This document shows, one piece after another, positions 42,784 through 50,903 of a DNA stretch of 64,000 nucleotides. The position numbers were made by a program, and so were the translations under genes. The notes beneath the pieces were generated by a model, which saw only the letters and a list, made by a program, of their open reading frames with translations, had not been told where the DNA came from and ran no database searches. The stretch is from an uncultured Eubacteriales bacterium (GTDB lineage Bacteria > Bacillota > Clostridia > Oscillospirales > Acutalibacteraceae). Location of the stretch: the NCBI GenBank assembly GCA_934464615.1, contig CAKSKA010000005.1, forward strand, positions 51,345 to 115,344, read 5' to 3'. Numbering within the stretch: the stretch's first letter is position 1; each line of letters starts with the position of its first letter.

Positions 42784-45661
42784 GGTTATATTCGCCTCTC
42801 TTTCTCGTTATTTCCTGGTCTGCAACTTTACCCCATTTAACAATCATATCCTTGGGGTTTTCGCTTAAGTTTACAACATTCCAGAATGCCTGATAAATGG
42901 AACGCTGTACATAGTAGCCGCCCGGAACTTCCTCAAGTCCGTTTACATGCTGCCAAGTTTCAAGTATTACATCAAGGTCGTTAGACTGCCATGCCAACTT
43001 TTTAAGTGCTTCGACATTTGCGGTCTGTACACGGCCTACCTCACCGAGGATTGCCTCTACCATGTTGGAATACCTGTACTGTGTATTGTCGGACGTCCAC
43101 CATTTAATGAACTCCCAACCGAGTTCCGGATGTTTTGAAATTTTAGGAATTACGCAGGCAGTACCTGTATCCGCCTGTGTATAGTTTATGGTGCCGTCTT
43201 CCTGTTCGGTACCGGGCATCGGGGCAATTGCCCACTTGCCTGTAATTTCCGGCGCCGCCTCACTGAACAGAACGTAATCGCTGTAAAGGCTTACGCCCAT
43301 AGGCATTGTTCCCGCACGGAAACGGTTATAGAAGCTGTACGCCGTGCTGTAACCGAGGTTTGTATAGAAATCGGTCCAGAATACGAATGTTTCAACCGCC
43401 TTACCGTCGGATACCGCGGTTGACTTCAAATCCGGAGCGTAAAGCGACGCGCCGTTTTGCTCAAGCAATGTTGCAAAGTAATAAAGTTCGCCAGGTCCCG
43501 GCATACCTACCGCTAAGTTCTGGCGCTGCAGCAGTGCCGTTGTATTGCGGAATTCAGTCCAAGTTTTAGGAACGGTCAAGCCCATTTGCTCAAATATATC
43601 GGTCCTGTAATACAGTATGTTAAACGACTGTGTATCCGGTATACCGTAAAGGGCATCGCCCAACATATACGGATCCGCCGCCGAATCCTGATAACGCGTC
43701 AGCACATCCTCCCAGTCGTCAAACTGTTTAAGGTCAAGCAGCGCACCGCGCATACCGTAGTTAACCGGTTCCGTCCTCGCTTGACCGAGAAGCAGATCCG
43801 GACCGGAGCCCGAAAGAATTGCCTGTACAAGAGAAGCGCCCACTATCTGAATGTTAACATGTACATCCGGATGTTCTTTTTCAAACGAATCTCTTACAAG
43901 GGATGTAAGTACCTGTGTCTGATCGCGTCCCCAGGTTACCCAAAGCGTAAGCGTTGTTTTGCCGTCGGTATCTTTAGCGGAATATCTGTAATCGCTCATA
44001 AAAGACACAAGGAAACGTTCAAACGAATATTTAAGTTTGCTCCAGAATCCCGCCATTTTCTTGGTATATTCCTTGTCGGGAGAAGCCAATATCATCTGGT
44101 CTATATCAAGCGGTAACTTTGCAATATCCGCAACCAATGCACTTACCGAGCAGTAGTTGTCGTAATATGTGCTTATGTACTTCTGTGCGGTGTACGGATT
44201 ATCGTATATATCCTCCATAACACGTATCATATTTTTAATGGTGGAAATATATGTACCGCTGTCCTGTCCCGTTATTTCGGTTATTTGGTCGCACAAATCG
44301 CTAAGACGCTTTATGTTGTTTTCCAAAGTTTCGTTAAAGTTCGGTATCTGCTCAAAGAATACGTAGCTTCGTCCGGTATCAATGTTTTCGCCCGTAATCA
44401 TACGTATTTTAAGGTACAGATTGCCAAGCTCATAAGTAATATCGTTTATTTCACGGCTTATCTCACCGAATTCGCCAAGCGTTACCGTAAGGCTCAATTC
44501 ATGTTTGCCGGCGGTCAGGTAGATAAGCGCCTGCTCGCCGTCTGCCGTCAGACCCTGGAACTGCCAGCCGCCGTCATAATAAAAGGATATTTCCTTTGCC
44601 TGCTCAAACGGACTCTTGCCGTCGATTTTAAGACTGCGGTAGGAGTTACCGTTAATTACGTTTTGCTGACGGAAACGGAAACCGAGTTTGTAAAGTCCGT
44701 CTTTCGGAACTTCAACGTCCCAAACTATCGTTTCGTTAGGCGTCTGCCAACCGGTAGAACCGATGTAATTGATTATATCCTTAAAAGCCTGTGAAGGATT
44801 AATACTCGGATCGCTGTTATCTATAAAAGGAGTTATTGAAGAAGAGCTTTTATATTTTGCCTTTTCGCCCTCGATTATTATTTCGTCGCCGTCATAATTT
44901 GTATAACCCGCCGATTTATATCCTGCGGCAACTTCGGAATAGGGTTTTACCTGCTCCGGAGCGCACAGCAAAACACCCGCAAAGTAAAGTTCTCCGGATG
45001 CTGCCGTCACTGTTACAGTGTGTGTGCCGGCGGTAAGATGAACTTTAAGCGGATCTATGTACTGTCCGGTCCTGTCCATAGCCATAGTGTTTTTAAACAG
45101 GAACTTTTCAAGCTGTTCGGAAGCATATACGTTGCCGTTGCCGTCCTGAACGCCATCGATGTTCTCATCTACCCATGTTCTTTCAAAATTAACGGAACTC
45201 AATGTTTCATAAGGTTGTTCGCCGTCAATTTTAAAGCTGAAAGAAAGCGGCAGGCCGCGTCCTGCAATGGGGCAGTACGAAAGTCCCAACGCATACATTC
45301 CGTCTTCGGATACGTTTACGGTGTATGTAAGACTTCCCTTTTCTCTCTCCCATTTAATAACGCCGCTTTTTGTCACGCCGTTTTCATCGGTATATTCCAT
45401 AGAGTCGGAAACAACTGCGCCGTCGTTTGCCGTGTAGGAATCCGCACTGATGAAAATGTCCTTTTCGGCGTCCTTTACGCCGCTGTTGCTTTGCAGATAA
45501 TTGTAGTAGGAATTTTCGTTGTTTGACGAAAGATCCAACTGCTGCACCGCGGAAGAGTTGCCGTCATTTCCCGTACTGTCGGCAGGTTCCGCATAGCATA
45601 CCGCCGAAAAAGCCGAGACTGCAACTATCGCCGCCATTAAGGCTGCAACGCACTTCTTCAT
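42776..45661 (-). CDS. Solute-binding protein fused to carbohydrate-binding-like domains
   Basis: A 961-residue exported protein. The start is the ATG at 45661 after ggagg. Behind the signal peptide (SAFSAVCYAE) come two related beta-sandwich regions (about 60-235 and 250-430), both with a YxLGxxFxxxxxNGxxxxxxxKIDGxxPFE-like core and a closing LTAGxHxxxxT segment, as in carbohydrate-binding modules. A helical linker (440-600) follows, then a complete family 1 solute-binding domain from about residue 615 (TLTLWVTWGRDQTQVLTSLV, GSGPDLLLGQ). Ordinary binding proteins have only the last part. It is the first gene of the large sugar-uptake operon. Confidence 0.85.
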   Translation of the reverse strand: MKKCVAALMAAIVAVSAFSAVCYAEPADSTGNDGNSSAVQQLDLSSNNENSYYNYLQSNSGVKDAEKDIFISADSYTANDGAVVSDSMEYTDENGVTKSGVIKWEREKGSLTYTVNVSEDGMYALGLSYCPIAGRGLPLSFSFKIDGEQPYETLSSVNFERTWVDENIDGVQDGNGNVYASEQLEKFLFKNTMAMDRTGQYIDPLKVHLTAGTHTVTVTAASGELYFAGVLLCAPEQVKPYSEVAAGYKSAGYTNYDGDEIIIEGEKAKYKSSSSITPFIDNSDPSINPSQAFKDIINYIGSTGWQTPNETIVWDVEVPKDGLYKLGFRFRQQNVINGNSYRSLKIDGKSPFEQAKEISFYYDGGWQFQGLTADGEQALIYLTAGKHELSLTVTLGEFGEISREINDITYELGNLYLKIRMITGENIDTGRSYVFFEQIPNFNETLENNIKRLSDLCDQITEITGQDSGTYISTIKNMIRVMEDIYDNPYTAQKYISTYYDNYCSVSALVADIAKLPLDIDQMILASPDKEYTKKMAGFWSKLKYSFERFLVSFMSDYRYSAKDTDGKTTLTLWVTWGRDQTQVLTSLVRDSFEKEHPDVHVNIQIVGASLVQAILSGSGPDLLLGQARTEPVNYGMRGALLDLKQFDDWEDVLTRYQDSAADPYMLGDALYGIPDTQSFNILYYRTDIFEQMGLTVPKTWTEFRNTTALLQRQNLAVGMPGPGELYYFATLLEQNGASLYAPDLKSTAVSDGKAVETFVFWTDFYTNLGYSTAYSFYNRFRAGTMPMGVSLYSDYVLFSEAAPEITGKWAIAPMPGTEQEDGTINYTQADTGTACVIPKISKHPELGWEFIKWWTSDNTQYRYSNMVEAILGEVGRVQTANVEALKKLAWQSNDLDVILETWQHVNGLEEVPGGYYVQRSIYQAFWNVVNLSENPKDMIVKWGKVADQEITRKRGEYNLD

Positions 45662-45761
45662 AATGTTTTCCTCCAAAAAAATTACTTCTGCGCGAAAGGC
45701 TTTCCGCCCCTCACACCAAACCGACAAAGCACACTTTTACGGAGTGTTTTAATCGGAAAAC

Positions 45762-45797
45762 GGACGGTTTATCCAAGGCAAACAGGATAATACGTCC
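45762..45797 (-). promoter_or_regulatory. Hairpin in the 5' leader of the sugar-uptake operon
   Basis: Complementary arms GGACG/CGTCC and ATCC/GGAT are separated by symmetric 4-base internal loops and close on a 10-base loop. It begins about 15 bases after the predicted transcription start and about 100 bases before the start codon. It could be a leader control element or simply stabilise the 5' end. Confidence 0.4.
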
Positions 45798-45818
45798 ATT
45801 TTTTGTTTTTACTGTACA

Positions 45819-45847
45819 ATAATAACAAATATTCGGCTGTTTGTCAA
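45819..45847 (-). promoter_or_regulatory. Promoter of the sugar-uptake operon
   Basis: On the minus strand TTGACA (45847-45842), 17-bp spacer and TATTAT (45824-45819). The leader to the first start codon is about 150 bases. Confidence 0.8.
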
Positions 45848-45971
45848 GTGAAGTTAGACAAGATATCAAAAAAATCAGAGCGATTTTTTATGACTTTGCA
45901 CAAAAGATTGCCGTTTTCCCGTAAATTGTGTTTAACTTAAAAATAATGTCAAAATATAGTGGTAGACAAGA

Positions 45972-46031
45972 AATCAGGGGGCAATGCTTTTTTGAAGAAA
46001 CGGTGCATTTATCGGCATTGTTGCCCTGATT
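45972..46031. repeat. Long imperfect hairpin in the divergent intergenic region
   Basis: AATCAGGG(g)GCAATGC at 45972-45987 pairs with GCATTGTTGCCCTGATT at 46015-46031, with a 27-base loop. It lies between the divergent promoters at 45819-45847 and 46089-46116. No gene overlaps it. It could be a regulator site, a small RNA or a remnant of a terminator. Confidence 0.4.
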
Positions 46032-46088
46032 GTATTGTCCGGACATTCCTTCAACAACAATTTACAAAAAACACCTTTGCCGTCGGGG

Positions 46089-46116
46089 TTGACAAAAACC
46101 GCATAACAAATATAAT
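46089..46116 (+). promoter_or_regulatory. Promoter of the Ser-rich membrane protein gene
   Basis: A perfect TTGACA (46089-46094) and TATAAT (46111-46116) with a 16-bp spacer, followed by an aaggag RBS before the ATG at 46153. Confidence 0.8.
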
Positions 46117-46152
46117 AATTATATGTTACACTACAATATAAGGAGTGTGTTT

Positions 46153-47028
46153 ATGAATATTACATACCGAAAAAAGATGGGGCTTATAATAGCCTGTGCG
46201 GTGCTGGCGATAATTATCATCGTAGTTGCGGTAGTTGCCGTGACCGGCAGGGAAAAGGGTACGCCGGTATCCTCCGAATACATAACGGTTACCGTGGATT
46301 CGCAAAGCTGCGCCTTCTTTAAACTCAGCAAGGAAGATTATTCGGTGCTTGAAAGCCGTCCTTTAAGCGGTTCCGATGCAGACTTGGTACGCGGTACGGA
46401 CGGATTGCTGCCATTTAAACAGGCAATGTCGGTTTACATTAAAAATCTGCAGGCAGCCGGCAAACTGTCGCAGGAATATGAAGATGTAATACTGTTTTCG
46501 GTTGAGAGCCGTAACAGCGACGACCTTGACAAGCTCTCGGCAATATTTAAAGACGCGCTTAAGGATGCGTCAAGCGACGCCGGCGTTTACAGCTTATATA
46601 TTAAGGTAAAGACCGACAGCATACAAAAAATCGCAGACGAAAACGGCGTTTCTTACGCAAAAGCGTATCTGTGCAGCAAAATTGCGGACAGAGTAAAAAA
46701 TCTCAAGACAGAAGATCTTATAGATAAGTCCGTTGCGTATATTGTCAATTCCGTAATAGTTACAGAACCCGATAAGCCGGGACAGATAGACGATATTATA
46801 AACGATGCTAATCGCGAGCAGGAGCAGGCGCGCGTGCCGCAGCGTGAAAATCAAAACACATCGTCCGAAAACTCGAATTCCTCAAGCTCCGACGCGACAA
46901 GTTCCGACAATTCGAGCAGTTCGGACAGTTCCGGCAGTTCTTCATCGCCGAGTTCGGATTCCACTTCCTCGGGACGTTTCGTGGTGTCGTCGGACGACAG
47001 CAGCGGTTGGTTGCCCGGTCTTTATTAA
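46153..47028 (+). CDS. Membrane-anchored protein with Ser-rich tail, unknown function
   Basis: A 291-residue protein; the start is the ATG at 46153, 7 bases after aaggag. An N-terminal membrane anchor (about residues 8-32) is followed by a helical extracellular domain of about 180 residues with no recognised motif. A low-complexity tail of about 60 residues then consists mostly of Ser, Asp and Asn (such as SSSDATSSDNSSSSDSSG) and ends VVSSDDSSGWLPGLY. The Ser-rich part is a likely wall-spanning or glycosylated spacer. It has its own promoter and terminator. Confidence 0.75.
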   Translation: MNITYRKKMGLIIACAVLAIIIIVVAVVAVTGREKGTPVSSEYITVTVDSQSCAFFKLSKEDYSVLESRPLSGSDADLVRGTDGLLPFKQAMSVYIKNLQAAGKLSQEYEDVILFSVESRNSDDLDKLSAIFKDALKDASSDAGVYSLYIKVKTDSIQKIADENGVSYAKAYLCSKIADRVKNLKTEDLIDKSVAYIVNSVIVTEPDKPGQIDDIINDANREQEQARVPQRENQNTSSENSNSSSSDATSSDNSSSSDSSGSSSSPSSDSTSSGRFVVSSDDSSGWLPGLY

Positions 47029-47042
47029 AATAGGTTTAAAAC

Positions 47043-47078
47043 AAAAGCGAAAGGCTTAAATCCGCCTTTCGCTTTTTT
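47043..47078. terminator. Bidirectional terminator
   Basis: A perfect 13-bp stem (AAAAGCGAAAGGC/GCCTTTCGCTTTT) with an 8-base loop, between convergent genes. Confidence 0.9.
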
Positions 47079-47089
47079 ATTATCCTATG

Positions 47090-47108
47090 ATTAACGAGTA
47101 TTTTAACA
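47090..47108 (-). repeat. Copy of a 19-bp dispersed repeat
   Basis: On the minus strand this reads TGTTAAAATACTCGTTAAT, identical to 50851-50869 and 63608-63626 on the plus strand. All three copies are intergenic and are preceded by GC(A/G)(A/T). Confidence 0.75.
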
Positions 47109-47157
47109 TCGCTATGCGAAAAATCTGCCGTCTAAAAAAGAGTTCGGATTATTATCG

Positions 47158-48360
47158 CTAGCCTATTCCTATTGCCGCTATACCGCAAAGTCCCGGTCCG
47201 CCGTACTCTATTGTAAGCGTATGCTCGCCTTCGGCAAGGTTTTCAAATGCCACGGTTTCGCGGTACTTACCGTCGTCATCTCCCGGTATTGTTTTAACCT
47301 CGCTGCCGTCCATAGTCAGTTTTACATTGCAGTTTTTATAAAAATCGCCTATCAGCAGCACCGTGCTGCCCTCGAACCGAAGGGTAAGGGTTGCCCCCTG
47401 CTTTAGGGCGCGCAGAGCCTTATCGCGTCCCAATCTTTCCTTAAACGCACGCTCTGCCCAGTTGTCGTCATGCTCCAAGTCCTCGGCAAAATATGTTTTA
47501 AAGTTTTTCGGCGTTGCCGTTGTATATGCCTTTTGCGGCAAAGTGTGCGGCGTTACTTTGTCCGCGCCGCGCGCAGCGGATTCCGCAAGCAGTCCGCCCA
47601 AAACGCCCTGCATACCGTCGGCATAAACACGGTATCCCAATGCTTTGGGATGTACGCTGTCGGATATATAATAACTCCATTCGTTGCCTGTTTCCTGCAT
47701 TTTGGCTTTAAGGAATTCGCCCATATCAACCGTCGGTACCCCGTTGTATTCCGCCGCCGCTTTGTGCGCCTTTTGGTTTTGTGTGGGTTTATCCAAATTT
47801 GTGCTGTTGGGCACAATTACAACAATTACGTCCGTGTCGGGCAGAACTTCGCCTATTTGCCTTATCATTCCGTCCATTGTAATTGCGCTTTGCGTGCCGG
47901 TCATATTCACATATTCGTCATTCACCGAAAATTCTATAAATATCAGGTCGGGCTGCTTATCCAACAACTGACTTTTAAGCCTTGAAAATCCCCAAATACT
48001 GCTTGTGCCGCCTATGGCAACATTAATTTCTTCTATTGCCGCATCGGGATACTGTTTTGTGAACCAGTCGGTTGTATATGCGCGCCAACATTCCGTAGCC
48101 GTGCTGCCCGTACCGACCGTTACACTGCCGCCTATGTAGCCAATTTTAAGACTTTTATTATTTGTTAATTTATAATATGTATTATCCAACGTACGCGGCT
48201 GCGCTTTTTCATCGTTAAATGTAATCGGATTTTCCGCATACACGCTTGCCGCAGTTTTTACAGCGCTGTTATCGTTATTTTCGCCGGACTCCGCCTTACC
48301 GCATGCCGCAAGCCCTGCGGTTAATAACGCCGCAGTTAAAATACATAAAAACTTTTTCAT
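47158..48360 (-). CDS. SGNH/GDSL hydrolase lipoprotein with C-terminal accessory domain
   Basis: A 400-residue lipoprotein. The start is the ATG at 48360 after ggaggg; the lipobox is TAGLAAC. Catalytic blocks: IGYIGGSVTVGTGS (Ser, about residue 70), NVAIGGTSSIWG, IEFSVNDEY, and DSVHPKALGYRVYAD (Asp/His). After about residue 270 a beta-rich domain follows (ATLTLRFEGSTVLLIGDF... LAEGEHTLTIEY), resembling a carbohydrate-binding jelly roll. Probably a cell-surface esterase that deacylates polysaccharides. It is divergent from the epimerase-like gene. Confidence 0.85.
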   Translation of the reverse strand: MKKFLCILTAALLTAGLAACGKAESGENNDNSAVKTAASVYAENPITFNDEKAQPRTLDNTYYKLTNNKSLKIGYIGGSVTVGTGSTATECWRAYTTDWFTKQYPDAAIEEINVAIGGTSSIWGFSRLKSQLLDKQPDLIFIEFSVNDEYVNMTGTQSAITMDGMIRQIGEVLPDTDVIVVIVPNSTNLDKPTQNQKAHKAAAEYNGVPTVDMGEFLKAKMQETGNEWSYYISDSVHPKALGYRVYADGMQGVLGGLLAESAARGADKVTPHTLPQKAYTTATPKNFKTYFAEDLEHDDNWAERAFKERLGRDKALRALKQGATLTLRFEGSTVLLIGDFYKNCNVKLTMDGSEVKTIPGDDDGKYRETVAFENLAEGEHTLTIEYGGPGLCGIAAIGIG

Positions 48361-48391
48361 AATTTCCCTCCGTCTTTGTTTTGGTAATTTG

Positions 48392-48420
48392 ATTTTAGCA
48401 TATACTTTTTCTTCCGTCAA
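48392..48420 (-). promoter_or_regulatory. Promoter of the SGNH lipoprotein gene
   Basis: On the minus strand TTGACG (48420-48415), a 17-bp spacer and TAAAAT (48397-48392), back-to-back with the promoter at 48427. Confidence 0.7.
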
Positions 48421-48426
48421 GAATTG

Positions 48427-48455
48427 TTGAAATATGCACTGCACCGTGATATAAT
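48427..48455 (+). promoter_or_regulatory. Promoter of the epimerase-like gene
   Basis: TTGAAA (48427-48432), a 17-bp spacer and a perfect TATAAT (48450-48455). The two -35 boxes of the divergent pair are only 6 bases apart. Confidence 0.75.
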
Positions 48456-48507
48456 TGTGTAAAATTTAAAGTCCGGAAAAGCGATAATATCTAAAGGAGT
48501 TACATAT

Positions 48508-49416
48508 ATGTTAATTTCAACAACAACCTCTTTTTTTGCCGAGGTCGGCGATTTCGCGTCCGCCGTGCGCGTAATAGCCGCCGCAGGATTTGACTGCGCA
48601 GATTTAAACCTCTGCTTTATGGGGCAGACCGCAGCGCACCCCGAATATAAAAATCATATATTTTTTACCGACGCTTACCTCGACCACGCCGATTTTCTTT
48701 TAAAAACCGCAAAGGAAAACGGAATATTTTTCAATCAGGCTCACGCGCCGTTTCAAATGGATATGGCAGGCTATTTAAGTGGCGGCAAAACCGCCGACGA
48801 AATTATCGCCCTTTTGCAGCGCTCAATAAAAATTGCCGCGCGTGTGGGCGCCAAAACCGTTGTTGTACATCCCGTACAGGCAATGGATTACACCGGTACC
48901 GATAAAACCGAAATTCTTAAAATCAACAAGGATTTTTACGGCCGCCTTGCCGATACCGCCGTTAAAGCAAACATTAAAATAGGCATAGAAAATATGTGGC
49001 GGCATGACGCAAACAACGGTCATATAATGCCGAGCGTCTGTTCGGATCCTTACGAACTTGCCCTTTATGTCGACGAATGTAACAAAATTGCCCCTTGCTT
49101 TACCGCCTGCCTTGATTTAGGCCACACCTCGCTTGTAAACGTAAATACCGTTAAGGCAATTAATGTTTTAGGCGGCAGACTCGGTGCGCTACATGTACAT
49201 GACACCGATTATTTAAACGACCTGCACACCCTGCCGCTTGTCGGCAAAATGGACCACTATGCAATTGCCAAGGCGTTATTCGACGTCGGCTATAAAGGCG
49301 AATACACGCTGGAAGCAGGTCACTTCCCCGCACGTTTCCGTCCGGAATTCCGCCCCGTCGCCGCAAAATTTATGGCAGACACCTGCCGCCATATTTTAAA
49401 AACGGCACAGGCGTAA
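48508..49416 (+). CDS. Sugar phosphate isomerase/epimerase (xylose isomerase-like TIM barrel)
   Basis: A 302-residue cytoplasmic protein of the AP endonuclease 2/xylose isomerase-like barrel family. Characteristic metal-binding stretches are GAKTVVVHPVQA, IKIGIENMWRHD, FTACLDLGHTSLV, LGALHVHDTD and YTLEAGHFP; their Glu, Asp and His residues form the usual divalent-metal site. Such proteins isomerise or epimerise sugars, sometimes inositol derivatives. The substrate is not defined. It has its own promoter and an aaaggag RBS. Confidence 0.85.
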   Translation: MLISTTTSFFAEVGDFASAVRVIAAAGFDCADLNLCFMGQTAAHPEYKNHIFFTDAYLDHADFLLKTAKENGIFFNQAHAPFQMDMAGYLSGGKTADEIIALLQRSIKIAARVGAKTVVVHPVQAMDYTGTDKTEILKINKDFYGRLADTAVKANIKIGIENMWRHDANNGHIMPSVCSDPYELALYVDECNKIAPCFTACLDLGHTSLVNVNTVKAINVLGGRLGALHVHDTDYLNDLHTLPLVGKMDHYAIAKALFDVGYKGEYTLEAGHFPARFRPEFRPVAAKFMADTCRHILKTAQA

Positions 49417-49430
49417 TCAAAAAGCAGGCA

Positions 49431-49474
49431 ACCCCGTCGGCATACGGTCATTCACCGTGCCGACGGGGTGTTTT
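49431..49474. terminator. Bidirectional terminator
   Basis: A perfect 12-bp stem (ACCCCGTCGGCA/TGCCGACGGGGT) with additional inner pairing (ACGGT/ACCGT), followed by six T. It lies between the epimerase-like gene and lysA. Confidence 0.9.
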
Positions 49475-49494
49475 TTAATTCTGTTATCAATACA

Positions 49495-50781
49495 TTATAC
49501 ATCCAACGCGCAAATATCCTGCATTGTTTCGCGCCGTACGGCAATGTAATCTTTACCGCCCGTAAGCATTACAACCGGCGGTCTGCACACCCTGTTATAG
49601 TTGGATGCCATAGAATAATTATACGCGCCCGTTGTAAGCACCGCGACAATATCTTTGCGGACAGGCTGCGGCATATAAACGTTTTTCTGTATAATGTCGC
49701 CGGATTCGCAGCATCTGCCGGCAAGTGTAGCCGTAAAATCCTTGGGACAGTCCGCCTTGTTTGCAATAATTACGGTATACGGCGCTTCGTAAAGTGTATA
49801 TCGCGGATTGTCGGTCATACCGCCGTTCACCGATACATAATTGTTTGTCCCGTTTTTCTTTACGCTGCCCACAGTGTAAAGCGTCATACCGGCGTCTGCC
49901 GTAATGCTTCTGCCCGGTTCTATAACTACCGCAGGCGTTTTGATGGCACTGTTTTCAAATTCGCTGTTTATAACATCGGCTATCTCTCTCAACATTTTGT
50001 CAATATCGGGGTTTGGTGCGTCGGATGTATACCGCACCCCAAAACCGCCGCCTATATCAAGCACCTGTGCGGCATAGCCGGTTTTTTCGGCTGTTTTTTT
50101 AACAAAACCGCACATTGTTTTTGCCGCCTGTACAAACGGCTGCGCATCAAATATCTGCGAGCCTATGTGGTAATGAAATCCGCACAGCTTTATATTTTTA
50201 CATTCCGCCGCCGCGTTTACCGCTTGCTCGGCCTGCGCCATAGGTATTCCGAATTTAGAATCCGCCGTGCCGGTGGATATTTTTTTATGCGTGTGGGCGT
50301 CAATATCGGGCGTTATGCGCAGCAGTATTTTTTGCACGCTGCCGTCATTCCCCGCTATGTCGTCAATTGCCGAAATTTCGTCTATACTGTCTGCGACAAA
50401 TCCGCCGACGCCCTGCCGCACGGCAAAGCGTATGTCTTCGTCGGTCTTGTTGTTGCCGTGGAAAAATATTTTACCGCAGTCAAATCCCGCAGATGCCGCC
50501 GTGTATATTTCCCCCGGCGATACCGCGTCCGCACATATGCCTTCCTGTTTTGCCAAACGGTACATTTGCTTGCAGGCAAACGCCTTGCCGGCGTAGGACA
50601 CATAAGAGCCCGCGGGAAAATATTTTTCTACCGCCCTTTTGTAAAAGCGGATATTCTCCCGTATTCTGTCCTCATCCATAAGGTACAGCGGCGTGCCGTA
50701 TTTTTGCGCCAGATCCACGGTGTCGAATCCTGCAAATGTCAAATGTCCCTGTTTGTTAACCGAAACATTTTTGCTTTCCAT
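49495..50781 (-). CDS. lysA: Diaminopimelate decarboxylase
   Basis: A 428-residue PLP enzyme of the Orn/DAP decarboxylase fold III family that makes L-lysine from meso-diaminopimelate. The start is the ATG at 50781 after gaaggga. The PLP lysine is in SYAGKAFACKQM (about residue 53). The phosphate-binding glycines are in LDIGGGFGVRY, and EPGRSI and CESGDI are strongly conserved active-site stretches. It is last in the dapF-dapL-lysA cluster, separated from dapL by 122 bases that contain a small hairpin and a dispersed repeat. Confidence 0.95.
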   Translation of the reverse strand: MESKNVSVNKQGHLTFAGFDTVDLAQKYGTPLYLMDEDRIRENIRFYKRAVEKYFPAGSYVSYAGKAFACKQMYRLAKQEGICADAVSPGEIYTAASAGFDCGKIFFHGNNKTDEDIRFAVRQGVGGFVADSIDEISAIDDIAGNDGSVQKILLRITPDIDAHTHKKISTGTADSKFGIPMAQAEQAVNAAAECKNIKLCGFHYHIGSQIFDAQPFVQAAKTMCGFVKKTAEKTGYAAQVLDIGGGFGVRYTSDAPNPDIDKMLREIADVINSEFENSAIKTPAVVIEPGRSITADAGMTLYTVGSVKKNGTNNYVSVNGGMTDNPRYTLYEAPYTVIIANKADCPKDFTATLAGRCCESGDIIQKNVYMPQPVRKDIVAVLTTGAYNYSMASNYNRVCRPPVVMLTGGKDYIAVRRETMQDICALDV

Positions 50782-50809
50782 TCCGTTCCCTTCTCTTGCA
50801 GGCAATAAT

Positions 50810-50838
50810 AAATCCGAACCGTCTTCCAAAACGGATTT
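50810..50838 (-). promoter_or_regulatory. Small hairpin in the lysA leader
   Basis: Arms AAATCCG and CGGATTT (7 bp) with a second possible inner pairing (CCGT/ACGG), 28 bases before the lysA start codon. It could be an attenuator or weak terminator. I see no lysine riboswitch. Confidence 0.3.
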
Positions 50839-50850
50839 TTCTCCCCGCAA

Positions 50851-50869
50851 TGTTAAAATACTCGTTAAT
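50851..50869 (+). repeat. Copy of a 19-bp dispersed repeat
   Basis: TGTTAAAATACTCGTTAAT, identical to copies at 47090-47108 (minus) and 63608-63626 (plus). It is located in the dapL-lysA intergenic region. Confidence 0.75.
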
Positions 50870-50903
50870 ACGAAAAGTTACAGGATCGGAACAGGCAAAG
50901 TAT

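Noticed and set aside
49468..50808. Long open frame (about 446 codons) on the plus strand
   Set aside because: It lies entirely antisense to lysA, whose PLP-binding and active-site motifs are intact; the composition is that of a codon shadow.
50782..50903. Lysine riboswitch or T-box in front of lysA
   Set aside because: The region is only 122 bases, has one small hairpin, and lacks the conserved core of either element.
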